Positions 46,801-57,739 of a stretch of DNA of 64,000 bases are shown here, piece by piece. A model generated the notes under the pieces. It saw nothing but the letters and a program-made list of their open reading frames with translations. It searched no databases and had not been told where the DNA came from. Both the position numbers and the translations under genes were made by a program. The first letter of the stretch is position 1; every line of letters begins with the position of its first letter. This DNA is from Isoetes taiwanensis (taxonomy: Eukaryota > Streptophyta > Lycopodiopsida > Isoetales > Isoetaceae): contig JAJEKV010000001.1 in NCBI GenBank assembly GCA_021234155.1, positions 25,037,189 through 25,101,188 on the forward strand. Direction: 5' to 3'.

Positions 46801-47018
46801 GTGGGCCGCCGTGATAAATTTCTTGTATAATGTAAGATACTAGATCGTAGTAGCCAGCATAATTGAAATTCCATTTTCTACATCGCCCTCAGCCTGCCAA
46901 CTCACCATGTGGCAAGCTTGCGTGGCATGACATCGTAAACATAGGCCACGAAAATGTGTGAGGATTAAGCATATATGTACTTATTTTTCGAATTTTGAAG
47001 CGATCTATCGTATCGCTT

Positions 47019-48410
47019 ATGCTTTCTAGCATTGCATCACTCGATGCGCCTCGACAGAATCTTGATGGGTTCAATCCTAAATTAGAAGAAAAGACTACAG
47101 ATACGTTAGCAAGCTTGCACTGGGAATCGGATGTTCTTGGGAACAAAACAGGTAGTGTATCTTTACTACGATGGTGTAGCAGAGCAAAGGCCTTAACACT
47201 AGGTAAGAAGATACATGATCATCTAGTTCGTAATGGGCGAGATAGGGACACTTTTTTAGGGAATTTAATTGTAGAAATGTATGGAAAGTGTGGAGCTTTA
47301 GATCATGCTAGGATGGCATTCAATAACATCTATCAGAAGAATGTGTTCTCATGGACCATCATGATTGCCGCATATTCTCAGCATGATGATGCTTGGAATG
47401 CCCTCCAGCTATTCCGACAGATGCAAACTGAGGACGGCAATAAATTAGACAAGTTTTTGTGTGGTACAATTCTTGGAGTGTGCACCCGTTTAGCAGCTCT
47501 GACAGAAGGAAAGGTAATTCATGCTGTCATCCTTAGGCATGGGTATGATCCAGACCTAGTGGTTGGAACTGCACTTGTAAATCTGTATGGGAAATGTGGA
47601 GATATCAAGTGCGCACGACAAGCATTCAGAAACTTGAGTTCTCATGATATGGTGTCGTGGACAGCTATAATCGCGGCATATGTACACGATGGAAATGGCA
47701 AGGAGGCTCTTTGTTTCTTCAAGTGGATGCAATCAGAAGGCATAGAGCCTGGCAAAATCACTGTTCTTGCAGTTCTTGATGCTTGTGGTATTCTTGGAGC
47801 TTTAGGAAAAGGTAAGTTTATACATGGCTTTGTTGTTTTCAAGGGGTTTGAGTCAGATATTCTTATCGGGACTGCGCTTCTAAATATGTATGCCAAGTGT
47901 GGTAATTTCAAGGATGCAAGGCTAAAATTTGAAAATTTGCATCAGCAGAATAGGGTTTCTTACACTTCCATGATAACTGTTTATGCCCAATATGGGCATG
48001 CTCAAGAATCCATACAGCTGTTGAGAGATATGCAGCTGGAGGGTTGGAGCCCAAATGACATAACTTTAGTCAGCATTCTTTTTGCATGCAGCCGTGCAGG
48101 AATGTTGAATATGGGCTTCCATTTCTTTGGTGCTATAGGAGCAGATTATGGCATAACACCAAGGCACGAACACTATCGCTGCATGGCTGACCTTTTAGGA
48201 CGTACAGGACAATTAGATGAAGCAGAGGAATTTATTAGGAAACAGCCCTTCCAAGCTGAAGCCATTGCCTGGAAAACTTTAGCAGGTTGTTCTTTGATTT
48301 ATGGCGACAGAGCACGGGCTGCACGAGCTGCCCAGTACATTCTCAACCTGGATCATCAGGATTCGGCAGGATACATATTGCTGTCAAATACATATGCATG
48401 TAAACTATAA
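47019..48410 (+). CDS. PLS-class pentatricopeptide repeat protein
   Basis: Uninterrupted 463-codon frame from ATG at 47,019. It carries tandem PPR motifs in P-L-S rhythm: DTFLGNLIVEMYGKCGALDH, NVFSWTIMIAAYSQHDDAWN, DLVVGTALVNLYGKCGDIKC, HDMVSWTAIIAAYVHDGNGK, DILIGTALLNMYAKCGNFKD and RVSYTSMITVYAQYGHAQES. An E-like region with LDEAEEFIRKQPFQAEAIAW follows. Such proteins bind organellar RNA and act in editing or processing. The frame stops at ILLSNTYACKL, inside the E1 motif, with no E+ or DYW domain. The N-terminus MLSSIASLDAPRQ is short and only weakly like a targeting peptide; an upstream exon is possible. This is the only intact-looking host gene in the window. Confidence 0.88.
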   Translation: MLSSIASLDAPRQNLDGFNPKLEEKTTDTLASLHWESDVLGNKTGSVSLLRWCSRAKALTLGKKIHDHLVRNGRDRDTFLGNLIVEMYGKCGALDHARMAFNNIYQKNVFSWTIMIAAYSQHDDAWNALQLFRQMQTEDGNKLDKFLCGTILGVCTRLAALTEGKVIHAVILRHGYDPDLVVGTALVNLYGKCGDIKCARQAFRNLSSHDMVSWTAIIAAYVHDGNGKEALCFFKWMQSEGIEPGKITVLAVLDACGILGALGKGKFIHGFVVFKGFESDILIGTALLNMYAKCGNFKDARLKFENLHQQNRVSYTSMITVYAQYGHAQESIQLLRDMQLEGWSPNDITLVSILFACSRAGMLNMGFHFFGAIGADYGITPRHEHYRCMADLLGRTGQLDEAEEFIRKQPFQAEAIAWKTLAGCSLIYGDRARAARAAQYILNLDHQDSAGYILLSNTYACKL

Positions 48411-49340
48411 TGGCTTCAATATAACTGCAAATACATGTCCATGCGTCTCTGCTGCAATTCTGCAACCTGAGGACATCAGTTGATACAGCCCTTCCAAGCT
48501 GAAGCCATTGCCTGGAAAACTTTAGTAGGTTGTTCTTTGATTTATGGTGACAGAGCACGGGCTGCCCAGTAGATTCTCAACCTAGATCATCAGGATTCTG
48601 CAGGATATATATTGCTATCAGATACATGTGGACGTAAAATATAATGGCTTCAATATATAACTGCAAATACATTTCCATGCGTCTCTGCTCCAACGCTGCA
48701 ACCTGAGGACATGCGATGCGACAACAGATTTCGCCACTTCTCAAGCCTTTGAAGCTGGTCCATATATGTAAAATTGTCAAATCAAGCATGACAATCTAAA
48801 GCGGAAGTTGACTAAGCGTGTTTTCACTATGACAGTGAATCTGTCATGTATTAACTTATAAAAAATCAGCTAGTAAGATGTCAGCATCCCATTTGGAGCC
48901 CAATAACGAGTATAAGGATTCTCATTCTCTTGTTGTATTCTAACAACGAAAATCAATAATCAGTCCGAGTGGACTAACATTTATTTGCAAAGGTTGTCTT
49001 CCTCCTTTGTTATATTGTTACTTATGCGACTTTGCAGTTATATGCTGTGGCTAATTCAGAAAGAGAAGTTGAATGTCAAATGACTAAAGAACCTTCTAGG
49101 ACGAAGAGTAGATGAAGAAGAGGAATTAAAATAGCCCTTCTAAGCTGAAGCTATTTGCCTGGAAAACTTTATGTAGGTTGTTATTTGACGGAGTCAAGAT
49201 GTTCTTTGATGGAGCTGGGGCTTTACGAAGTGCCCAGTACATTCTCACCTTGATCATCAGTATTCAGCAGGGTATAAATATGCATGTAAAGTTTAATATC
49301 TGCAAGATATAACTGCAAATACATGTACATGCATTATTAC
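48243..49340 (+). repeat. Repeated copies of the PPR gene 3' end
   Basis: A unit of about 243 bp, starting CAGCCCTTCCAAGCTGAAGC within the last PPR codons and running into the 3' flank, recurs. It lies at 48,243-48,485 (the gene itself), 48,486-48,720 and, more diverged, 49,132-49,340. Part of the flank (CAACTTGAGGACATTAGTTG) reappears near 52,325-52,345. The extra copies have lost the frame. Confidence 0.85.
48790..49130. other. Unassigned spacer
   Basis: No gene or repeat recognised. Confidence 0.4.
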
Positions 49341-49351
49341 AATTATGATCT

Positions 49352-49487
49352 GAAATACAGTCACCAAAGATATATGGATCATGTGGTCACTGGTGTGTGA
49401 TCCTTGGCTCTCTCTCAAGCTAGTTCCCAGCTCGGTGGGGAGCTAGGTTGGGTGGCGAGTTTTACCTCGTTCCTTGCAGTCTCTAAA
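49352..49487. repeat. Left copy of a flank repeat
   Basis: Shares ATGGATCATGTGG, TTGGCTCTCTCTCAAG, CAGCTCGGTGGGGAGCT and TTGGGTGGCGAGTTTTACCT with 52,110-52,250 in the same order. It ends at the TG of the Copia LTR. Confidence 0.75.
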
Positions 49488-49697
49488 TGTTGAAAGATAT
49501 AAAGCTGGACACTTCCACTAATGATCCCAAGATTCCAGAAGACACCTAACCGTTGATGTTGCATATCATGACAGAGAACTCTGTCATTAATTCTACGGTT
49601 GGTGCAACCGTCACATTGTATTTAGGCTGGGTTTCATAATCCAAGATTATTCAGTTCTCGTATTTTTTCCTTGTTCCTTGTTTTACTGCTTTTCACA
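49488..49697 (+). repeat. Copia 5' LTR of a second element
   Basis: Starts TGTTGAAAGATATAAAGC and ends TTTTCACA; 210 bp. It is followed directly by TGGTATCAGAGC at 49,698-49,709, a tRNA-iMet primer site. No matching 3' LTR was found in the window. Confidence 0.82.
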
Positions 49698-49784
49698 TGG
49701 TATCAGAGCCTTGCTCAAACTAAAGAAGAGATTCTTGAATTTTGAAGAGAGATCTGAGATTGTGTTTGCGCAAAACCAAGAACG

Positions 49785-50660
49785 ATGGCTACTGGGAATT
49801 CGATGCTGCTGAATCTGAAACCTCAAGCCTTTGATGGAAAGGGCTTTGAGGGATGGAAAAGGATGATGTCGCTGTATCTCAAGGCTGAAATGCTATGGGA
49901 GATTGTGGAGGGCACAGAGCTGCAACCTGTGATCCCGAAAGAAGGAACGGCTGATGCCGCTTTTCAAAAAGATGTCCTTTTATGGAAGCAAAAGGACAGC
50001 AAGGCCTTGGCATGCATTGCCATGTGCCTCTCCAAGAGTCAGCTGCAACTGGTTCACGGAGAACTGGATAAAGGAAGCAAACATCTATGGGATTTCCTGA
50101 ACAGGAGATATGGGCAGAAGTCTGATATGGAAATTATGCAATTGCATACAGAATTAGAAAACCTTCGCCTCCATGAAGGGCAAGATCTTCGCATGCATGT
50201 CACCAAGATGCAAGAATTCTTTGATCTTCTTGCTGATGCCGGAGAAGGGAATTCTTTGTCAAATATCCAGAAGAAGCTTAGGCTATACAAATCTCTGCCT
50301 AAATCCTGGACAAACACAGTCGAGCTTATGCTCACTAACCGCAAGAATGCTACCTGGGAAGAAGTGGTTAATGATCTTCTTGAGCTATCCCTGATGCATA
50401 AGGAACGGGGAGATAAGACTCGTCCAGAACAGGCATGTGTGGCTCAGCCACGAGGCAAGATGTCTAATTCTTCACGAGATGTCACAAGCCCTGCAGGCAA
50501 GTCCTCCATGGAGCCTCAGTATGCACGAGATATTGAGAAAAGACCAATGCAGAATTTGCAAGGGATATGGTCATCATGGATATCAATGTCCCAGCAAATC
50601 CTCACGCTCAAATGGTTCCAAGAAATCCGAGGAGACTGCTCAGAATGTTGAAGCCTTTCC
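49785..50660 (+). pseudogene. Copia Gag with zinc knuckle, second element
   Basis: From ATG at 49,785 the frame reads LKPQAFDGKGFEGWKRMMSL, LYLKAEMLWEIVEG, ALACIAMCLSKSQLQLVHGE, HLWDFLNRRYG and LRMHVTKMQEFFDLLADAGE, a full UBN2-type Copia gag. A +1 frameshift near 50,530 moves the zinc knuckle, CRICKGYGHHGYQC, to another frame (50,548-50,590). No protease, integrase or reverse transcriptase follows, so the element is deleted or was gag-only. Confidence 0.92.
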
Positions 50661-50769
50661 ACTTCAAGAAGAGAGTTGTATTCTTGAAGAAGCTTGTATC
50701 TCTGAAATATTGTTGCAAGATGTCCATGACATTCCGTTCGTAACAGTGGTGCTTCCACTGGGAGCTTTG

Positions 50770-51967
50770 TGAGTTTGTGTATGTCGGCAAGATGATGAAG
50801 CGAGTTGAGGATGTTGAGATTGGTATGGGCGATGGTGAAGAACAGGGTCTGTTTGAGAATCCAGAACGAGCTGGTTCTTCATGTAATAAAGCTGAACAGT
50901 GTAAGGTTAAGTTTGCAATGCAAGATTCAATTAAGGAGCTTGCCAAAGAGGAAAGAAGAGGGTCAAGACCTGAACCCTTTATGTTGGATGCACGGAAAGG
51001 GGGGGGTTGCAGAGCAGATAGGTGAGGATGATCGTGTAAACTCTGTGGTGGTGCAGATGCTGCAAAAGTTGACAGCCCAAGTACGCATGCTTAAACGCAG
51101 TGTGCTCGAAGGAGCTAAGAACAAGGGCAAGAGTTTGCGTAAAGATGATTCCTGGAACAGTGAAGAGTCCAGAAGAACGCCACCATGAAGTCCTCCAAAA
51201 GATGATTCGCCCGATGGGGATGATGGTTCTAGTGGTTTTGAGGGTGATAACAAGAAGAGAAAGAGGAGTAAATTGTAAATGCCAAAGGATCCAAAGGAAT
51301 TCCTTGATTTCTTCAAACGAGAACGTGATGGAACCACCCTGCTGTAGTGGGTGTAGATGAATGATTTCTTCACAGGAATTGGGCAAAATTTCAATTAAAA
51401 GGGAACCAGTGTTGTGGTGGTCCAGTGACGAAGGAGGAGGAGTTGGATGGGCAGCTAGTGAAGACATGGAAGGAGGAGGAGTTGGATGGGCAGCCAGTGA
51501 AGACATGGGAGCGTATGAAGAAGCTCTTGAAAAGAGAGTTTATGCCTAATGATTACGAGGATACTTTGAAGGATTCGTGGCAGATGTTGCGGCAGGGTCA
51601 AGAAGAGACGATGAAAGATTTTACTAGTCGCTTTAATCAGCTGTTAAGTCTTCTGCCAAAAATCTCTTCTCATGACAAACGCTTTAATCAGCTGTTAAGT
51701 CTTCTGCCAGGAATCTCTTCTCATGACAAACATATTCGTTTCATCACGACTTTGCAAAGGGAGATCTCATCCCAAATCGGACATATGTGGCCTAGCGGCA
51801 TTGAGGATGATGCCAGAGGAAGAGATGGATATGGTCGGAATAGATTCAAGGATTGCTCTCAAATTGTTGCTGCGACAACAAAGGTTTCTGGTGAACCTGC
51901 ATTTAAAAGCGGATCAGTTAATGTAAAATGGGGTGAGAGGGATAGGAAGTGTTATAACTATTGCTAG
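50770..51967 (+). pseudogene. Gypsy-like Gag fragment with internal duplications
   Basis: After Glu/Lys-rich frames (50,777-51,300), a frame at 51,425-51,967 contains ERMKKLLKREFMPNDYEDTL then DSWQMLRQGQEETMKDFTSR, typical of the retrotransposon gag capsid of Gypsy-type elements. Two in-frame tandem duplications occur: 39 bp (51,431-51,469 and 51,470-51,508) and 51 bp (51,629-51,679 and 51,680-51,730, unit RFNQLLSLLPKISSHDK). Its junction with the Copia gag upstream has no clear border. Confidence 0.72.
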
Positions 51968-52048
51968 ATATTGTCCACGAAGACGAACGACCAAGAATGA
52001 GTGATGAGGCGGAACTATCTGGTGCTATTCAGTTTGTTAGCAACTTAG

Positions 52049-52250
52049 GCCAGTTGTCTTTTATCACGGTGGGGCCAGTTGTCTTTTATCACGGTGGGGC
52101 CTTTACAGTGATGATCGAAAATACAGATATATAATATGGATCATGTGGTGTGTAATCTTTGGCTCTCTCTCAAGATAGTTTCCAGCTCGGTGGGGAGCTC
52201 AGGTTCGTCTGAGGTCATAGGTTGGGTGGCGAGTTTTACCTCTCTCCTTG
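52049..52250. repeat. Short tandem repeat and right flank repeat
   Basis: A 26-bp unit, GGCCAGTTGTCTTTTATCAC plus GGTGGG, occurs twice at 52,049-52,100. It is followed at 52,110-52,250 by the second copy of the 49,352-49,487 repeat. Confidence 0.75.
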
Positions 52251-52359
52251 TCCTGTGTGGACTTAGCATGATAAGTCATTCGTAACATGCATCTCTGCTG
52301 CAATGCGCATGCATCTCTACTGCAATGCTGCAACTTGAGGACATTAGTTGATGCAGACT

Positions 52360-52990
52360 GACATGCAACAGTCTTAGCCATTGTCAGCATCAGAGTACAC
52401 GCGGCTAACATCGGTGTAGTTTTATATACTTTGGTAACTCAAAAATCCCTAGTAAATCAATGAAAAATATCATAGGTCTAGAGAGCTATTGCATGTTGTA
52501 TTGGCAAAGATTTGTATAAGTCAAAAGCTTTTTGGTGGATAGAATGATAAAGCCCACTGAGATTGGCAAAAGAAGGGACTAATTATATATTGATGAAATT
52601 CAAAGTCCTGATCCAAATTTCCATCCAATATGTGAAGTCTTCCTGTTTCTTGCCTTTATGCAAAAGTGCCAAATTGTGAACATGCTTGATCTGGTGGAAG
52701 CAGAAAAGTGATTATTGCCCACGAGCTAGACCCAAAGATTTAGCAAGACTCCAAAACCTTGTCTTTCTTTCTCACTGTTCACCAGGTTGTTAACTGGTAT
52801 GAGGACAACTCTTTTGAACAGTTAAAAAGCCTTGTGCGTTATTAATGAGACCCTCCTTCACAATCTTGGCAACTACCTTGTTAATTCGTTATTTATTTGT
52901 TGAGAATAAATGTGCTCTGGTCTCAGGTGAAACATATTCTGTGTCTTCTCTATTTGGACATACAGCAAGGAGTTAACAAAAAGTCTGAAA
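52360..52990. other. Spacer without recognised gene
   Basis: Nothing recognised beyond AT-rich sequence. Confidence 0.45.
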
Positions 52991-52999
52991 GAAGGCCCT

Positions 53000-53410
53000 G
53001 CATGTGCATGCAGCTCCATGATTTACTTAACCTTCTTGACTAGAACCGTTGTCTCGAAGGGTCTCCATCTTTCTAATGAGTATGGCTGCTCCTCCTCCTC
53101 CAAGCTTCTCAAATTGATTTGGGGCAAATTAGAGGTGAGCTCTCAATTTGGAGTTATTACATTTAGCAGGTTCTCTCTGCCCAATCGATTTGGGTCAAGT
53201 GGGGACCTGCTAATCTAAGGTTGATTAATAATTAAACTAACATAGTTAACTTTCAATCAGTGATTAATTTAGCATGGTTAGCTTTTATTTAATATTTTTA
53301 TTAACATAGCTTAACCTTTTCTTATCAAATATTAACATGAGTAATTAGTATACTATTAATTATTTATGGTGACGTATCATGTATTTGTACGAACTGCATA
53401 CAAAATACTA
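53000..53410. repeat. Dispersed repeat E, copy 1
   Basis: Resembles 57,740-58,150 in the same orientation: a CT-rich and TTTGGGGCA segment, then an AT-rich stretch with TTAACTAAT words, then TATGGTGACGTATCAT. Moderate divergence. Possibly part of a non-autonomous LTR element or LTR. Confidence 0.6.
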
Positions 53411-53735
53411 GAACGTCACATGGTCCAGAGTAGAGTATTTATTGGTATATACGAGGACGAATATAAGAAACCTCCTGCAACACGCCCTCAAGAACTAAAT
53501 GCCCTTACTTATGCCACGAAGATCTTGTCTGTGGCCTCCAAAGTTGTGGAAGATCTCGACTTGAGATTATCTTTCGTGGAACATCCTCAGGAGCTTCCAC
53601 CAATACCTGGTCATGTTGAAGAAGAAGCATGTGGAGAGAGTGAGAACACGGCTAGGAGGCTATTTCATGGCAAGGTTCAGATACAACTGGGAAGGCATCC
53701 TCAGAGATCTTTTGATGCCTTCCCAGTTGTTTAAG
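53411..53735 (+). other. Coding-like fragment ending in a perfect hairpin
   Basis: One frame (EELNALTYATKILS-type, VVEDLDLRLSFVEHPQELPP) runs to about 53,610, and a second frame (KKHVERVRTRLGGYFMARFR) follows. I do not recognise either. At the end ACAACTGGGAAGGCATC (53,683-53,699) pairs perfectly with 53,714-53,730, a 17-bp stem with a 14-base loop. Confidence 0.35.
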
Positions 53736-53744
53736 GTCCATACT

Positions 53745-53990
53745 AGACTAATCTTGTACAGACTAGCTAGCTTATCCCACTGCCTTGCGGCAGCCAAAGT
53801 GGAGGACACGTATAGGCTTTTAAGTTCTACCACGTCGGGAATCATCATCGTATAACCCCAGTAACCAACTCCCAAAAGATAAACATACATTGGCAAGGTT
53901 TGAACCCATGACCAAATGTACATTTATTTTGGCATTACTAGGCCTATACCAACTCACCACACATCCGTTGGGCAAAACTTTTGCCTTACA
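53745..53990 (-). mobile_element. Candidate tRNA-derived SINE
   Basis: On the minus strand TGGTGAGTTGG (53,949-53,959) fits an RNA polymerase III A box. GGGTTCAAACC (53,897-53,907) fits a B box, 41 bases downstream. The body continues for about 150 bp without coding sense. No 3' tail or target duplication was identified, so the limits are approximate. Confidence 0.4.
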
Positions 53991-53999
53991 TGCACACTT

Positions 54000-55670
54000 T
54001 GTAGGCAGGATATAATCCCGCCTTAGGAAGTCTAGGTCCTAGGGGCAACTCTAGGGGCATGGCCTTGCAACAGCTTCTTATGTTGTACAGAAGCTAGTAC
54101 AGCCGAGAATATGAGTGTTCGATTACTTCTCCTGTTGTTCATTTAGCAAAGCTGCACTGATTAATAAGAAGTTTTGCGTGGGCTTTGAACATAGTGCCTG
54201 AAGGGATTTTTAATCAATTTAATTGTCTGATGTACCCATTCTTGGCTCCAGATCCTATGAATAAGCAAGTGCTGGTGAAAAACACATGGGCTCAAGCTGA
54301 ATAAACAAGGCAAGTATCACCTGAATCATCTACCATCCTTGATGTGGACTACAAGACGATAAAAGATACAGTCTGCTCGACAAGCTCAACAACAAGGACT
54401 TCGACCAGTTAGGGTTCAAAGTGATCCTTAGAGAATATATTCTGAAAATTCCGGTAAGTAGCAACAAAGCACGGCATTTTGCCGATTTAAGCAAAATCTA
54501 ATCTGGAAGCCTGGGTGCAGCATCTTTTGACCCTGTTGTTGGGACTGGGACCCTTGACCCTGCTAGTGAAGCTGAGTCCTCTCACTAATGAATGGGACCC
54601 TTGACCCTCCTCTCACTAATGAATGGCACCACCTTTGTCTTAGGAGAAGTAAATCATGCTAGCTTTACATTTAATATCATTTTTTAACTCATTTTTTATA
54701 TTGTTGTGTTGCTCTATAGCGCCAATTTAAAATTGGCACTTTACATGTAGAATTTTATATAATGGCCCCACAATTTGCTCAAAATTAGCCATTAAAATGC
54801 TACAAAATCGATCTCCCCCCACTTAGGAATCATGAAATTTCTCAACTTAATTTAGGCGATTTCGTATGGTAATTATTGTCTTAATAATGGTTAATTCTAA
54901 CCTAATCTTTTACCAACAATTGCTAAATAGCTTACTAAATAGCTTGCTGAAGAGTGAACATTGGTATTGTTTTATTAGAATATACTAATATCATTCATTT
55001 TTACTAACCATGATTGGTATTGTTATCATACCATATATAAAGCAGTAACATTTCTGTTCTTAAAAAATAGGAAGTATTTTTTCTGGGCTGAGCACAGCGC
55101 TGGGCCTGACACGTATGTGTCCATTGCATTTTCTAATTCCAACAAAAAGAAAAACCTTCAGCCCGCCACGTGCCACAGCCAAACTACCAAACTGATATAG
55201 TCCGGAAAATCAAGGTCGTCATGATGAGGTAAAGATTTTGCAGCCTTGGAATGGATATACGGTCTGCCCATGGTCTGCCCATGCTATATGTCAGTGCAAT
55301 TAAATTTACATTTATTGAATAGGAAGTCAATGCCGAAAATGATTTAGTGCAGTTTGCAAATTTGTCACAGACGGCCATGAATGAGAAAGCTTCAAGTTTC
55401 TGGATTGGGCCCAATCCGGTTTGCGAAGCTTCGAGTTCGTTAAATCGGTCCTCCGGGCCTCCTCTGGGTCAAGCACAATTTAGAAAAAAATCAGCCTTGA
55501 GAATCAAACATGGCGGAAGAATTACCCGCACTTGCGCCATCCCATATGCGTGTTAAAAGCTTCTCCTCGGTTCGTTTTCTCTGTTTTCTTAGAACCGGGA
55601 TCCGGTATGCACCTGGGTCTAAACCGGAGCACTATTATCCGCCATAAGAACTGAAAATCAAAGGAACCTT
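54000..55670. other. Intergenic region
   Basis: No supported gene. A short duplicated block, GGGACCCTTGACCCT with CTCTCACTAATGAATGG, lies at 54,545-54,630. From 55,130 the sequence becomes GC-richer. Confidence 0.4.
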
Positions 55671-55675
55671 TAGAA

Positions 55676-56191
55676 TCATAAAAGGCCAATCGAGCGCATA
55701 TATGCAATAAGGTCCTGTTTTTGTTTTAGAGTGTAATGGGGAACCAAGAGCTCTGCGGCTATGCCAAAGAGCGCTGAGGCGACTTTGGAAAGTACAACAT
55801 GAAATTTAGTCACGATTGAAATCGAACATTCGAGCTCTTTACGCCATGCTTTTAGTCCTCTTAAAGCTGCTAGAATCACGGCCGGGTCCCTTGCCGCGAT
55901 TGTTGAACAAAATTCTAGATTCTACAGCATTGCAAAAGAAACGCATAAGCATCTAAATCTGCAGCTGGATCTTGGAAACAAATAGGCTAACCTAAGAGGT
56001 GCTGCAACCCCAGAAGGGGCCAACCGGAGTAGTTTAGATTCCACATACATATCTGCCAAATCCCCTGCACCGTTGAGAAACAATTGCAGAACCGAAGACC
56101 TTGCCCTGTATGATGACGCCCCTAGACTAAGAGTTGTAACTACAAACAGGACCACGGAAATAACCGAGCTTGCAAGAAAAGAAGCAACCAT
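55676..56191 (-). pseudogene. Putative membrane or secreted protein, one stop
   Basis: From ATG at 56,191 the minus strand reads MVASFLASSVISVVLFVVTT, a signal peptide or signal anchor. It continues to FAML, then TAG, then in the same frame NLEFCSTIAARDPAVILAAL, LRGLKAWRKELECSISIVTK and a final segment ending YMRSIGLL before a stop. The whole reading is about 171 codons with one internal TAG at about 55,922. Coding composition continues across the stop, which argues for one gene with a nonsense change; an unrecognised small intron is an alternative. Family unknown. Confidence 0.45.
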
Positions 56192-56194
56192 TTC

Positions 56195-57064
56195 CTTTCC
56201 ATAGTTGCAAACCCTACATTGAATTGGATTCTCTTCGTGTTTTAGAACTTTGTTAGGACCTTATGATCTATTGAAGTACCTTACTCATTACGCCCTTATT
56301 AAGCCAAGGTACACCCAACATTGGGACTCTGCAACTCTAGATTTTCTCAAAACCACAAAAGGTCCATCTAAGTTTGGATGATTCCGTCAAATGGGCAATT
56401 ACTAATGACATTTGGATCTCCTGTTTTGTAAGCACATTATGATTGCAATGAGATTTTCAAAGTTCTAAAATATAATTGCCTATGTGGCAGTGATGAGATG
56501 GCATTCAAGTCAGTCTGCCAAATCGACAACAGACATCAAGTTCCAACAGGTTTCACTCCCTAAATGGGTATGGGTGTTGCTGAACAACCCGCTTATCGGA
56601 TGCTCATGTTTTTACTCCATGATATTGAACCATTACAAGCTAAATTACTCATTTAGAAAATGTCCTCGATGCCTATACCTATTAGACATTATTTCATGTA
56701 CCCCTATGGCAACACGTTAGGCATTATGCTTTGTGCACCTAGGTAACCCAAGATGTTGGGCAACGAACAACCTAGGGCAACCATGCAACATAATTCTATG
56801 CTGCACCCGAAGCTTTGCGACCATGTCATTTTCGCAGCAGCCAAGGGGAAGAGAAACGTTCGCGGTGGCCACTAGGCCGCCGCGATAAGTTTCTTGTATA
56901 TGATAAAGCACACTATGCTGAATTACAAAATAACATGGTATATTCTGGATACCTTGGTATTAGTAATAATTGCTTGGGGTAAATTGCTGCAAAAATCTGT
57001 ATGTTTTATCATCAGGCGTAATACTTCCCTCGCCTGTCTATAGCAGTGCCTTCGTTTGCCATAT
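56195..57064. other. Intergenic region
   Basis: No gene recognised. Short open stretches only. Confidence 0.4.
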
Positions 57065-57710
57065 GCCTTATTGTGCAGATAGGCATGCTATGGCATGATT
57101 GTAGCCCTCTAGAGACGCAATTCCACGGAATCACCCTATGAGACTACTCCGGGTTATATCTCCCTGGTCCGATGAGGCAGGTCAGTTAGGCGTCCCCTCC
57201 CCCGGCATGACGGGTCCCTCGTTGTGCTAGGGAACACGTGCCACCCACTGAGTGACCCCCCCATCCGTACCCGAGTTACTCCCCTAAATCTAAAGGCCGG
57301 CTTACCGCGCTCGTTTGAGTCCAAGACATCCATATAGGCACGTCGCCTGCGACCCATGGAGTGTCAGACCCATAGCCGGCCCACGCTCAGTGACCGGCTA
57401 TAAGCCTAGCACACTATAGGAGTCCTGTAGCCAAGCTAGGCAAGACCCCATCCCCGATTCACCATGATACACGTTATCTGGTGCTGAATCACATCATAGC
57501 ATCCATAGCCAGTTGGGCTCTTGTGCACAGGCTGCAATTACTGGGTCTTAAGGGTTCTAGCTAGAGACATTTCTACTTCTAAGAAGCTTTCAAGTCTCTA
57601 CTCTCCCTTAACCCTGGACACACAGGAGAAACAGAAAGAGAGAAGACAATCATAATCAAAGTATCCATCATCAACTTAGTAATACATAAAAGAGAAATTA
57701 ACCATTCCAT
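57065..57710 (-). mobile_element. LTR remnant related to 7,209-8,142, inverted
   Basis: The reverse complement shares colinear blocks with the outer LTR on the left side of the window. They are TGCAGCCTGTGCACAAGA (versus TGCGGCCTGTGCATAGGA), GGCTATGGGTCTGACAC (versus GGGTATGGGTCCGACAC) and ACCCGGAGTAGTCTC. Diverged; no second LTR or internal region recognised. Confidence 0.55.
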
Positions 57711-57739
57711 CTAACCAGAGAAGTGTTAACTAAAGCACA

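Noticed and set aside
46995-47018. PPR gene start at a TTG at 46,995
   Set aside because: TTG is not a credible start in a plant nuclear gene. The first in-frame ATG is at 47,019.
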